Shown one piece after another: positions 17,256 to 24,408 of a DNA stretch of 64,000 nt (position 1 is the first letter of the stretch; each line of letters starts with the position of its first letter). A model generated the notes under the pieces. The model was not told the origin of the DNA. It saw nothing but the letters and a program-made list of their open reading frames with translations, and searched no databases. The stretch spans positions 79,608-143,607 of the forward strand of contig CAKZQC010000003.1 of the NCBI GenBank assembly GCA_937139495.1, in the 5' to 3' direction. The position numbers and the translations under genes were made by a program. This stretch comes from an uncultured Saprospiraceae bacterium. Lineage in GTDB: Bacteria; Bacteroidota; Bacteroidia; Chitinophagales; Saprospiraceae.

Positions 17256-18692
17256 ATGAACAAGATAAGTTGGATATTAATTTGCCTGTGCTGGGGTTAT
17301 GGCGACACACTTTTGGCACAAGAATCCAACTACTGGACACAACAATACGGTGCTCGTTCTTCCTTGCTGGGCGGAGCAGTCATACATGGAGTAGAAGACA
17401 ATAGTGCTGTTTATTACAATCCTGCGGCACTTGCTTTTATCAAGCAAAGTACCATCTCGCTCAATACTTCAGTCTATAAGTATGAAGATATTTTCATTAG
17501 AAATGGCGGTGGCGAAAATATTGATTTGCAATCGCAGCGAATTAGCTTGCACCAAAACATGACCTCAGGGTTATTGACCAAAGACCCAAGCAAGAAATAT
17601 CGTTTTGGTTTCAATATTATCACTCGTTCACACGCCAATTATGATTTCACAATGCAATATGAGTCTGTCAAAGAAATTATTGCGACGCAAGATGGAGAAG
17701 AATTTTATATTGGTAGAATTGAATTGCAAACTAATGTGAGTGAAACGTGGGCTTGCTTGGGTGGTGGGTACAAGATTAATGAGTATTTATCGCTAGGAGC
17801 TACCGCTATTATTGCTTATCGCAACCAAAGGCACCACATGCTTTTTTCGGGCAAGGCACTCAATACCCCCGACTCTACCCAATCTTCGCTATTTATGGCG
17901 ACAAATTCCGCCGATTTTAACTTCCGTACCAATATTGTGAGTGCTTTATTCAAGTTTGGGTTGCATGCTCGTACAGGTGGCTGGCGATTTGGGTTGAATA
18001 TCACCACTCCTTCTGTTCCGTTGTGGGGACAAGGGCGCGTACAGCGCGAAGAAATACAAACCAATTTACCTGGTAATCGAGATCAGATTAAAGCCGATCA
18101 ACAATCTTATCTCAAATCTGAGTATCGCTATCCATTTACCATTGGATTAGGTGTTGCTTTCAATTATAGTAATCAGGGTATGGTGAGTTTTGCTTCGGAA
18201 TATTACAGCCGAATAGGCGCTTATCAGTTCATTGCTGCCAATACCTCCGACCCTACTTTTCCTAACTTTTTGAGTGGTGGAGTCGAAGGTTTTTTGAGTG
18301 TCTATCAAGCAGCAAATCAAGTATTAAATTTCGGTTTTGGGTGGGAACATTCCATAACTAAAAAAATAAAGTTACATTTGGGGGTGCGTACTGATTTTAC
18401 GAGTGCGGTACCTCGTCAAGAAATTGGCGAATTGACTCCTGTAAGTGCTGCACTTGATATTTATCATTTTTCGTGTGGGCTGTCGTTTCGCCGCAAGGCA
18501 AGCAAATTTAGTCTAGGACTAAACTACAGCTATGCCAACAAAAAAGTATCGCAGTTGTTGAACCTTTCGGATCCCGTTATTGATACACAAGAACGATTGT
18601 TCTTGTTTGGAGTACGAGAAAACAACGCCGCTATTTATGCTCATGGAGTTACTGCCATGATTGGTTATACTTATTACTTTGCCCTCAAGTAA
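17256..18692 (+). CDS. FadL/OmpP1-like outer-membrane protein
   Basis: Outer-membrane beta-barrel of 478 residues. A signal peptide ends near LLAQE (residue 22). The segment at about 31-60 (GARSSLLGGAVIHGVEDNSA then VYYNPAAL) is the hallmark of the OmpP1/FadL/TodX family, where the N-terminus plugs the barrel. Alternating amphipathic strands run to the C-terminus, which ends in an aromatic-rich strand (GYTYYFALK). Family members move hydrophobic substrates such as fatty acids across the outer membrane. The divergence within the family makes the substrate uncertain. It is 79 bp after the Nudix regulator gene, so control by that regulator is possible. Confidence 0.82.
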   Translation: MNKISWILICLCWGYGDTLLAQESNYWTQQYGARSSLLGGAVIHGVEDNSAVYYNPAALAFIKQSTISLNTSVYKYEDIFIRNGGGENIDLQSQRISLHQNMTSGLLTKDPSKKYRFGFNIITRSHANYDFTMQYESVKEIIATQDGEEFYIGRIELQTNVSETWACLGGGYKINEYLSLGATAIIAYRNQRHHMLFSGKALNTPDSTQSSLFMATNSADFNFRTNIVSALFKFGLHARTGGWRFGLNITTPSVPLWGQGRVQREEIQTNLPGNRDQIKADQQSYLKSEYRYPFTIGLGVAFNYSNQGMVSFASEYYSRIGAYQFIAANTSDPTFPNFLSGGVEGFLSVYQAANQVLNFGFGWEHSITKKIKLHLGVRTDFTSAVPRQEIGELTPVSAALDIYHFSCGLSFRRKASKFSLGLNYSYANKKVSQLLNLSDPVIDTQERLFLFGVRENNAAIYAHGVTAMIGYTYYFALK

Positions 18693-18717
18693 AAAAACTG
18701 CCCTTGAGTTTTGACTA

Positions 18718-18766
18718 TGAAGTTGTTTAAGAAGTCGTCAATAATCGCTTGACAAGCCATTGAAAA
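18718..18766 (+). repeat. Dispersed intergenic repeat, copy B1
   Basis: About 49 bases matching the reverse complement of 44268-44316 at roughly 40 positions, including TGAAGTTGTTT and an almost identical CTTGACAAGCCATTG core. It is non-coding and sits in the gap before the helicase gene. A separate small inverted repeat (GGTAGC/GCTACC) follows near 18792. Confidence 0.55.
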
Positions 18767-18901
18767 CCAAATACTTCTGCTCTTTTGAACATGGTAGCTA
18801 TGGCTACCAAATTAAAAAATAGCATCGTCTTGATTTACAAGCACTTATCAATCATCTTATCACGGCTTATTAAACACCTTCTATAAAGCTATCTATTATT
18901 A

Positions 18902-20578
18902 ATGAATACGATCACCAAACTACTTCAACAATATCAGGACAATACAAAGGCTAAAGATGCCATTCGCCTTATTGTTCATACGCAACAGTCTGTTTTTTTG
19001 ACAGGCAAAGCAGGAACTGGCAAATCTTGGCTTCTCAAAGCATTGACTCCAGTCCTCAACAAAAAACATATTATACTCGCTCCTACGGAAGTAGCCGCAC
19101 TGCAAGCAGGTGGCGAAAACATTCACACCTTCTTTGGTTTTGAATGGAGGGCTTTTTTGCCTACAGATGTCGATATTCCGCCACTTTCGCAAAGTAGAAT
19201 TGCACTACTCGAAGAAGTAGATTTGATTATTATCGACGAAATATCAATGGTGCGCTGCGACTTGATGAACGCTATTGATTTGTCGTTGCGAAAAAACTTA
19301 GGGATTGATTTGCCGTTTGCTGGCAAACAACTTTTGATGATTGGCGACTTGTATCAGCTCCCTCCTATCTTGAACGAAAAAGACAAGGAAACCGTGCAGC
19401 TTTTGCGAACGCATTATTCCTCTCGTTACTTTTTTAGTGCCAAGGCTTTTGATCAAGACTTTGAATACCAGATTGTGGAACTGGCTAAGGTCTATCGTCA
19501 GCGAGATAAGAAGTTTATTAGCTTGCTGAATGCCATTCGCATGAATCAGATGAATGATGAGCATCTGCAATTGCTCAACCAGCGATGTGTTACGATTCCT
19601 GAAGGGGATAGCAAATATCGCATAACGCTAGCTACCAGCAACGCTATTGTCAGTAAACTAAACGAAGAAAAACTAGCTGCCATAGAGGGTGATCTCTACG
19701 AAGTAGCGGCTCAACAAAAAGGACGTTTTTCTAATGTGGGTAGCAATTTCCCAACCGATAGCATGATTTATCTCAAAATCGGTGCTCAAATTATGTTTGT
19801 GCGAGATGATGAAGAAGGGCGTTGGGTCAACGGTACACTCGGCAAAATACTTGAAGTCACTCAACAATATATCTTGGTTGAGGTCAAAGAAGTTAACACC
19901 AAAGTACAACATAAAGTAGCACGTCATACGTGGTACAAAACCATCTATAACTGGAATATTGCTGCAGAAACTATCGAAAAAGAAATTATTGGTACGTTTA
20001 CGCAATTTCCTATCAAACTGGCTTGGGGTATCACGATACACAAAAGCCAAGGTCAAACGTTTGATAATGTCATTATCAATATGGGCAGCAAGGCGTTTGC
20101 GACAGGGCAAACTTATGTAGCACTTAGCCGTTGTACTTCGTTCAAGGGAATTGTTCTCAAACGACCAATTGGTCCAGAAGATATTTTTGTGGATAAGCGT
20201 ATTACTCGCTTTTTGGAAGCTCAAAAACAATATAGAGCAGACAAAAATAGCTATATCACGATGCTGGAGCATACTGAACGCTCTATTCAACAGCAACAAA
20301 TCATACTGTCTTCATTAGAGCAAACAGTAGAAAAAAACCATGAGGAGACAAGCAAAATTGTTCGTCAATTGGTCGAAAAAGCCAAACGACTAGATTGGCT
20401 AGAATCTGATGCTGGTTCTGCTCAAAAAAACCTCAAAGAGGTAGAAGCTAAATTGGGCTCGGCACTCTCGGAGCTAGCAAAAAAAGAAGCGGAAGTCGTA
20501 GAAGTTCGCTCTAGCACACTGCTCCTCAAATTGATTATTGGCATTGCTGCTGTTGTTATTTTATATTTACTTTTTTAG
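18902..20578 (+). CDS. Pif1/RecD-like SF1 helicase with C-terminal coiled coil and membrane tail
   Basis: Superfamily 1B helicase of 558 residues. Walker A is GKAGTGKS (35-42), Walker B is IIIDEIS (109-115), followed by MIGDLYQLPP (motif III) and the late motifs LAWGITIHKSQGQTFD and TYVALSRC, all typical of Pif1/RecD2-like enzymes. Residues about 430-535 are a long charged coiled coil. The last about 20 residues (LKLIIGIAAVVILYLLF) form a single hydrophobic helix with no cytoplasmic tail, that is, a tail-anchor-like membrane segment. I know of no standard Pif1 architecture with this ending. An NTF2-like protein gene follows after 14 bp. The core is certain; the membrane tail is an inference from hydrophobicity. 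Confidence 0.88.
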   Translation: MNTITKLLQQYQDNTKAKDAIRLIVHTQQSVFLTGKAGTGKSWLLKALTPVLNKKHIILAPTEVAALQAGGENIHTFFGFEWRAFLPTDVDIPPLSQSRIALLEEVDLIIIDEISMVRCDLMNAIDLSLRKNLGIDLPFAGKQLLMIGDLYQLPPILNEKDKETVQLLRTHYSSRYFFSAKAFDQDFEYQIVELAKVYRQRDKKFISLLNAIRMNQMNDEHLQLLNQRCVTIPEGDSKYRITLATSNAIVSKLNEEKLAAIEGDLYEVAAQQKGRFSNVGSNFPTDSMIYLKIGAQIMFVRDDEEGRWVNGTLGKILEVTQQYILVEVKEVNTKVQHKVARHTWYKTIYNWNIAAETIEKEIIGTFTQFPIKLAWGITIHKSQGQTFDNVIINMGSKAFATGQTYVALSRCTSFKGIVLKRPIGPEDIFVDKRITRFLEAQKQYRADKNSYITMLEHTERSIQQQQIILSSLEQTVEKNHEETSKIVRQLVEKAKRLDWLESDAGSAQKNLKEVEAKLGSALSELAKKEAEVVEVRSSTLLLKLIIGIAAVVILYLLF

Positions 20579-20592
20579 TCAAAAAAACTTGT

Positions 20593-21072
20593 ATGTCTAT
20601 AGAAACAAATCAAAACAAGGCGGTTATTGAGTCTTTTTATACTGCTTTCGCCAATGGCGATGCCGTAGGCATGAACCAACAATACGCAGATAATATAGTC
20701 TTTGAAGATCCTGCTTTTGGGCAGCTCAAAGGGCAAGATGCCAAAGATATGTGGTTATTGCTGATGGAACGTAGCCAAGGCATGAAATTGACGTTCGATA
20801 ATATTTCGGCTACGACGACTACTGCCACCGCTCATTGGAAAGCAGTTTACGCTTATGGTCCTCAAAAAAGAATGGTTACCAATTTGGTGACTGCCCAATT
20901 TGAGCTCAAAGATGGCAAAATCACCAAACATACCGATGATTTTGATCTCTGGAAATGGTCTAGCCAAGCCCTTGGCGTAGCTGGAAAACTACTTGGGTGG
21001 TCTTCGTTTATGCGAAATAAAATACAAGAGCAGACAGGAAAATTATTGAAGGATTACCAAGCGAAAAAATAA
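20593..21072 (+). CDS. NTF2-like/SnoaL-type protein
   Basis: Soluble protein of 159 residues with an NTF2-like fold: a helical start (KAVIESFYTAFANGDAVGMN), the NIVFEDPAFGQLKG segment typical of SnoaL-like ketosteroid isomerase relatives, and the final strand HTDDFDLWKWSSQALG. A basic C-terminal helix follows (about 135-159). Members are enzymes or ligand-binding proteins; no activity can be assigned. It is 14 bp after the membrane-tailed helicase gene and shares its terminator at 21111-21148, so the two form an operon. Confidence 0.85.
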   Translation: MSIETNQNKAVIESFYTAFANGDAVGMNQQYADNIVFEDPAFGQLKGQDAKDMWLLLMERSQGMKLTFDNISATTTTATAHWKAVYAYGPQKRMVTNLVTAQFELKDGKITKHTDDFDLWKWSSQALGVAGKLLGWSSFMRNKIQEQTGKLLKDYQAKK

Positions 21073-21074
21073 CG

Positions 21075-21102
21075 TTAGAAATGTACCTCTTTAGCTAGCG
21101 GA
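21075..21102 (+). repeat. Dispersed intergenic repeat, partial copy A2
   Basis: These 28 bases (TTAGAAA..TACC..TAGCTAGCG pattern) resemble the first part of copy A1 at 9678 and the tail of the reverse-strand copy at 22333-22421. The rest of the unit is absent. Non-coding. Confidence 0.4.
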
Positions 21103-21110
21103 ACTTCTAA

Positions 21111-21148
21111 AAAAAGGCATTATTTCTATTCAGAAATAATGCCTTTTT
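21111..21148. terminator. Bidirectional intrinsic terminator, 17-bp perfect stem
   Basis: AAAAAGGCATTATTTCT (21111-21127) pairs perfectly with 21132-21148 across a four-base loop, with A and T runs on both ends. It lies between the convergent NTF2-like gene (ends 21072) and parA gene (ends 21176). Confidence 0.93.
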
Positions 21149-21175
21149 GTTATTTATGCCCGTCGTATAGTTGCC

Positions 21176-21979
21176 TTACTTTGGCTTATGTAATACTCTA
21201 GTTCTTTTCGATTTCATTTTGTTTTTCTTCAAAATCTCTTGAGCTAAATTCAAGAAATTGACAGCACCCTTGGAGCTGGCATCATACATAGCCACAGGCA
21301 TACCTTCACCGGGAGCTTCTGCTACCCTAGAGTTGCGGTGTATAATGGTCGTAAATACACGTTCTCCGAAGTATTTGCGTGCTTCTTGAGCCACTTCTTT
21401 GGCTAGACGCAAACGAGAGTCATACATCGAAAGCAAAATGCCTTCTATATCTAGCTCAGGGTTGAGTTGTGTCTTCACTTGACGGATTGTATTCATCAAC
21501 TTACCCAATCCTTCTAGTGCAAAATACTCACATTGCACTGGAATCAAAACAGAATCTGCAGCAGTCAAGGCATTGACGGTAACCAACCCTAGAGAAGGTA
21601 AGCAATCAATAATGATAAAATTATAATCTTCTTTAACATCTTCCACCAGCTCTTTCAACACGAATTCTCGTTTGAAACGATTGATAAGCTCTATTTCGGC
21701 TCCAACTAGATTGATATGAGCAGGCAAAATATGACAGTTTGGCACAATCGTTTCGACGATAGCTTCTCTTGGATCCATCTCGTTGATGAGACAATCGTAC
21801 AGACTATTTTCGACCGAGTCGGGCGGAATACCTAGCCCAGAAGTAGAGTTGGCTTGTGGGTCGGCATCTATCAATAGTACCTTGAAGTCCAAGATAGCCA
21901 GACTAGCAGATAAATTAATAGCGGTAGTAGTTTTACCTACTCCTCCTTTTTGGTTAGCGACTGCAATTATTTTTCCCAT
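21176..21979 (-). CDS. parA: ParA/Soj-family partition ATPase
   Basis: Deviant Walker ATPase of 267 residues. The deviant Walker A is KGGVGKTT (11-18), with both signature lysines K11 and K16. The [13 protein letters not shown] segment (about 39-51) and the Walker [11 protein letters not shown] (about 123) follow, which is full Soj/ParA architecture. The C-terminus is basic ([14 protein letters not shown]), plausibly for non-specific DNA binding. No parB gene is adjacent: downstream is a terminator and convergent gene, upstream is a 456-bp gap and aat. It may be the chromosomal Soj with parB elsewhere, or a partner for another cargo. Confidence 0.93.
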   Translation of the reverse strand: MGKIIAVANQKGGVGKTTTAINLSASLAILDFKVLLIDADPQANSTSGLGIPPDSVENSLYDCLINEMDPREAIVETIVPNCHILPAHINLVGAEIELINRFKREFVLKELVEDVKEDYNFIIIDCLPSLGLVTVNALTAADSVLIPVQCEYFALEGLGKLMNTIRQVKTQLNPELDIEGILLSMYDSRLRLAKEVAQEARKYFGERVFTTIIHRNSRVAEAPGEGMPVAMYDASSKGAVNFLNLAQEILKKNKMKSKRTRVLHKPK

Positions 21980-22435
21980 TTATTCTTATTGATTTGCCCC
22001 CAAAATACAAAAAACATTGCACATTTTGGTGTTTATTACAATACAAATGCTTAGAGCATGTCTAAGATTAGACTAATTTTTAATTTGAAAAGTCTTTTTC
22101 TGCTATATTTCACCTTCTTTTTGCTCCATGCCCATCCCTACGCTCGTTGGTCGAAGATCCCAACTTTGCCTCGGGACACAAATAATCAATAATCATACTA
22201 TTAGACACACTCTTATAGACTCATAGCCTTTGCTATGAAATCAAGCATTTATGAAATGACTCGGGAAAAAATATTTTTCTTGCCCTACGAATCTATTCCT
22301 AATAACCTCTAATAGCTTGACAAGCTATTGTTGGAAGTCTAACTTCTAGTATCTAACAGCAAAGTGGTCTTATTAAGACCACTGTTAACTTTTATTCTTT
22401 CCCCAAAAATGACGCTAGCTAAAAAATGTATGGTT
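21980..22435. other. 456-bp intergenic gap between parA and aat
   Basis: No gene is supported here. It holds a 20-base word (22051-22070, TTAGAGCATGTCTAAGATTA) that recurs with one change at 24322-24341, an inverted repeat AATAGCTTG/CAAGCTATT near 22311-22330, and a reverse-strand copy of dispersed repeat A at 22333-22421, which includes a GTGGTCTTA/TAAGACCAC hairpin (22364-22382). The parA promoter must also lie here, but I see no clean consensus. No parS-like site was recognised. Confidence 0.6.
22333..22421 (-). repeat. Dispersed intergenic repeat, copy A3 (reverse strand)
   Basis: Reverse complement of the repeat at 9678-9782: both contain TAGCTAGCGT, an ATTTTGGGG-like stretch, AAAGAATA, then CTTTGCT, TAGATACTAGA and GTTAGACTTCC in the same order. 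It ends close to the aat stop codon. Its central hairpin (22364-22382) could also act in transcript termination of aat. Confidence 0.55.
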
Positions 22436-23116
22436 TTATAATATTTCCGACCAGTTTCCTCGCAGTGTTGGTTCTTTTTTATTGCGTTGCAATACTTCCA
22501 AAAATTCGGCACGATCTATAAATTCGGCTCCTAATGAAGCCAAGTGTTTGGTATGAGCTTGACAGTCGATGTACTCAAATCCTTGCTGTTCTAGCACCTT
22601 GGCTAGGTGAATAAAACCAGCCTTGGAAGCATTGGAAACTCGCATAAACATGGACTCTCCAAAGAAGCATTTGCCTAAGCAAATACCATACAAACCACCC
22701 ACTAACTCGCCTTGCTGCCAAACCTCGACCGAGTGAGCAAAACCTAATTCGTGCAACCGCTCATAGGCGGTTATCATTTCGGGCAGTAGCCATGTCCCGT
22801 CCTGCCCTACTCTAGGAGCTGCCGCACAGGCTCGTATCACTTGCCCAAAAACAGTATCAAAACTAAACTGAAAGGTATCTTTTCGCAATAGCTTTTGCAT
22901 CGTTCTGGAGACATGCACTGCCTCTGGACGAACAACAAATCGGGGGTCTGGCGACCACCACAAAATAGGTTCGCCTTCGCTATACCACGGAAAAATTCCT
23001 TCTTGGTAAGCGAACAACAAACGTTGTGGACTCAAATCGCCTCCTACTGCCAATAGTCCTTCTTTGGGGGCAACAGCAGGATCAGGAAATTCTAAGGCTT
23101 CGGTTAGTCGATACAT
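22436..23116 (-). CDS. aat: Leucyl/phenylalanyl-tRNA--protein transferase
   Basis: Cytoplasmic enzyme of the N-end rule pathway that adds Leu or Phe from aminoacyl-tRNA to proteins with N-terminal Arg or Lys, marking them for ClpAP. The protein has 226 residues, the normal length. The family motifs are clear: GLLAVGGDLSPQRLL (about 20-34), GIFPWYSEGEPILWWSPDPR (about 39-58), then GGLYGICLGKCFFGESMFM and the DCQAHTKHLASLGA segment. It stands between the mscS terminator and the parA gap and is probably monocistronic. Confidence 0.96.
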   Translation of the reverse strand: MYRLTEALEFPDPAVAPKEGLLAVGGDLSPQRLLFAYQEGIFPWYSEGEPILWWSPDPRFVVRPEAVHVSRTMQKLLRKDTFQFSFDTVFGQVIRACAAAPRVGQDGTWLLPEMITAYERLHELGFAHSVEVWQQGELVGGLYGICLGKCFFGESMFMRVSNASKAGFIHLAKVLEQQGFEYIDCQAHTKHLASLGAEFIDRAEFLEVLQRNKKEPTLRGNWSEIL

Positions 23117-23142
23117 AGTTCATAATTATTCCTGAGTAAAGT

Positions 23143-23184
23143 AAAAAAACAATAGAGTTACCTCCATTAAGAAGTAACTCTATT
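23143..23184 (-). terminator. Intrinsic terminator for mscS-like gene
   Basis: AATAGAGTTAC (23151-23161) pairs with GTAACTCTATT (23174-23184), 11 perfect pairs with a 12-base loop. On the minus strand it is followed by a seven-T run (23143-23149). It lies 36 bp after the stop at 23221. Confidence 0.8.
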
Positions 23185-23220
23185 ATTAGACTAGATGTTT
23201 AGACAAACATCAGGTTTAGC

Positions 23221-24075
23221 CTATTTTGGTTGGCTAACAATATTAACATCCATTGTGTTGTATGGAATACCAATATTTGCTTTATCGAATGCTTTCTTGA
23301 CGTTTTCATTCATAAATGCTTTCACGCCTAAATAGTCAGCTGATTGGCAGTGAGGCATTACGGCAATATTAACAGAACTTCCTGCCAATTCGCTCACAAC
23401 AATTGCTGCGAGTTCTGGCTCTGGTACCAATGGACAAGTTTTTAATACTTCCATAAGTACTTGTTTGGCTTGGTCAATATCATCACCATAACCAATTCCG
23501 AAAGTCATATCAACTCTACGAATACCTGCCATTGTGATGTTTTCGATTGCTCCATTAGATAATGGACCATTTGGCAACATAACGGTACGGCTATCTGGCG
23601 TAAGCAAAATTGTATTGAATATTTGTATTTCTTTCACTTTTCCCGTAAATCCTTGTGCAGAAATAACGTCGCCTATTTTGAATGGCTTGAAAAGCAAAAT
23701 CATAACACCACCAGCGAAGTTGGATAAACCTCCTTGTAGTGCCAAACCAACTGCAAAAGCAGCGGCACTAAATATAGCTACAAACGACATTACGTCCATA
23801 CCCAATGTAGCAGCAGTCGCTAACAGTAACATTACCTTAAATAACACACTCATCAATGAAATCAGAAAAGGACGTAAAGATTCGTCCATTCTTATTTTGA
23901 CGAAGTATTTTTGGAGTACTTTCATCAATTTGTTGATGATAAAGCTACCAATGATAAAAACTAGAAGTGCGCTTGCAACATTTCCAAGCAAAGTAAGAAA
24001 ACTCTCACTCGTCAAGAATTTCATAATTTTATCACTTGTGCCTGCAATATCTTGTAGGAAAAATAAATTGTGCAT
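23221..24075 (-). CDS. Small-conductance mechanosensitive channel, MscS family
   Basis: Inner-membrane tension-gated channel of 284 residues, close to E. coli MscS length. Three transmembrane helices (about 28-50, 70-90, 95-115) precede the pore helix TM3 motif FAVGLALQGGLSNFAGGVM, with the gating Gly/Ala pattern, and PFKIGDVI at the start of the beta domain. The C-terminal alpha/beta domain ends with IGIPYNTMDVNIV. It protects cells against hypo-osmotic shock, which suits a marine or brackish lifestyle. It has its own terminator. Confidence 0.95.
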   Translation of the reverse strand: MHNLFFLQDIAGTSDKIMKFLTSESFLTLLGNVASALLVFIIGSFIINKLMKVLQKYFVKIRMDESLRPFLISLMSVLFKVMLLLATAATLGMDVMSFVAIFSAAAFAVGLALQGGLSNFAGGVMILLFKPFKIGDVISAQGFTGKVKEIQIFNTILLTPDSRTVMLPNGPLSNGAIENITMAGIRRVDMTFGIGYGDDIDQAKQVLMEVLKTCPLVPEPELAAIVVSELAGSSVNIAVMPHCQSADYLGVKAFMNENVKKAFDKANIGIPYNTMDVNIVSQPK

Positions 24076-24408
24076 AATTTGTTTAAATTTATATGGTGTT
24101 AAAATAGATTGTGTTGTATTTAACGTAAAATAACATACTAAGTCACTTACTCGTTAATTTTTTTCAAAAAAAATCCTAATTAAATGATTAGACTAAGTAC
24201 AGGACAACACTTTTTTATCTATATCAATAGGATCTCCATAATGCCACTTTAATTGAACAGCTTTCTCTTGATTTTATGTGTCCAAATAACATTTTTTAAG
24301 TTTTGTCCTCTACTAAAATAATTAGAGCATGTCTAAAATTACCTAAATAGAGGACAAAATTTTAAATGACCAGCTTTTTTCTACCCTTGTTGTCTTTATT
24401 CATAGTTT
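24076..24408. other. 333-bp intergenic gap with a 59-base inverted-repeat element
   Basis: No gene is supported. It must contain the mscS promoter; I see no clean consensus. Near the ompA-like gene it holds the inverted repeat described at 24301-24359, with the shared word TTAGAGCATGTCTAAAATTA inside. Confidence 0.55.
24301..24359. repeat. Inverted repeat with 12-bp perfect arms
   Basis: TTTTGTCCTCTA (24301-24312) and TAGAGGACAAAA (24348-24359) flank 35 bases containing TTAGAGCATGTCTAAAATTA, a word also found at 22051-22070. The layout resembles a minimal terminal-inverted-repeat element or an IS end, but no transposase or target duplication is visible. It could also act as a terminator for the gene ending at 24409. 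Confidence 0.5.

Noticed and set aside
21176..22435. Plasmid partition locus or replication origin near parA
   Set aside because: No parB, rep gene, iteron or DnaA-box cluster was seen; neighbouring genes are chromosomal.
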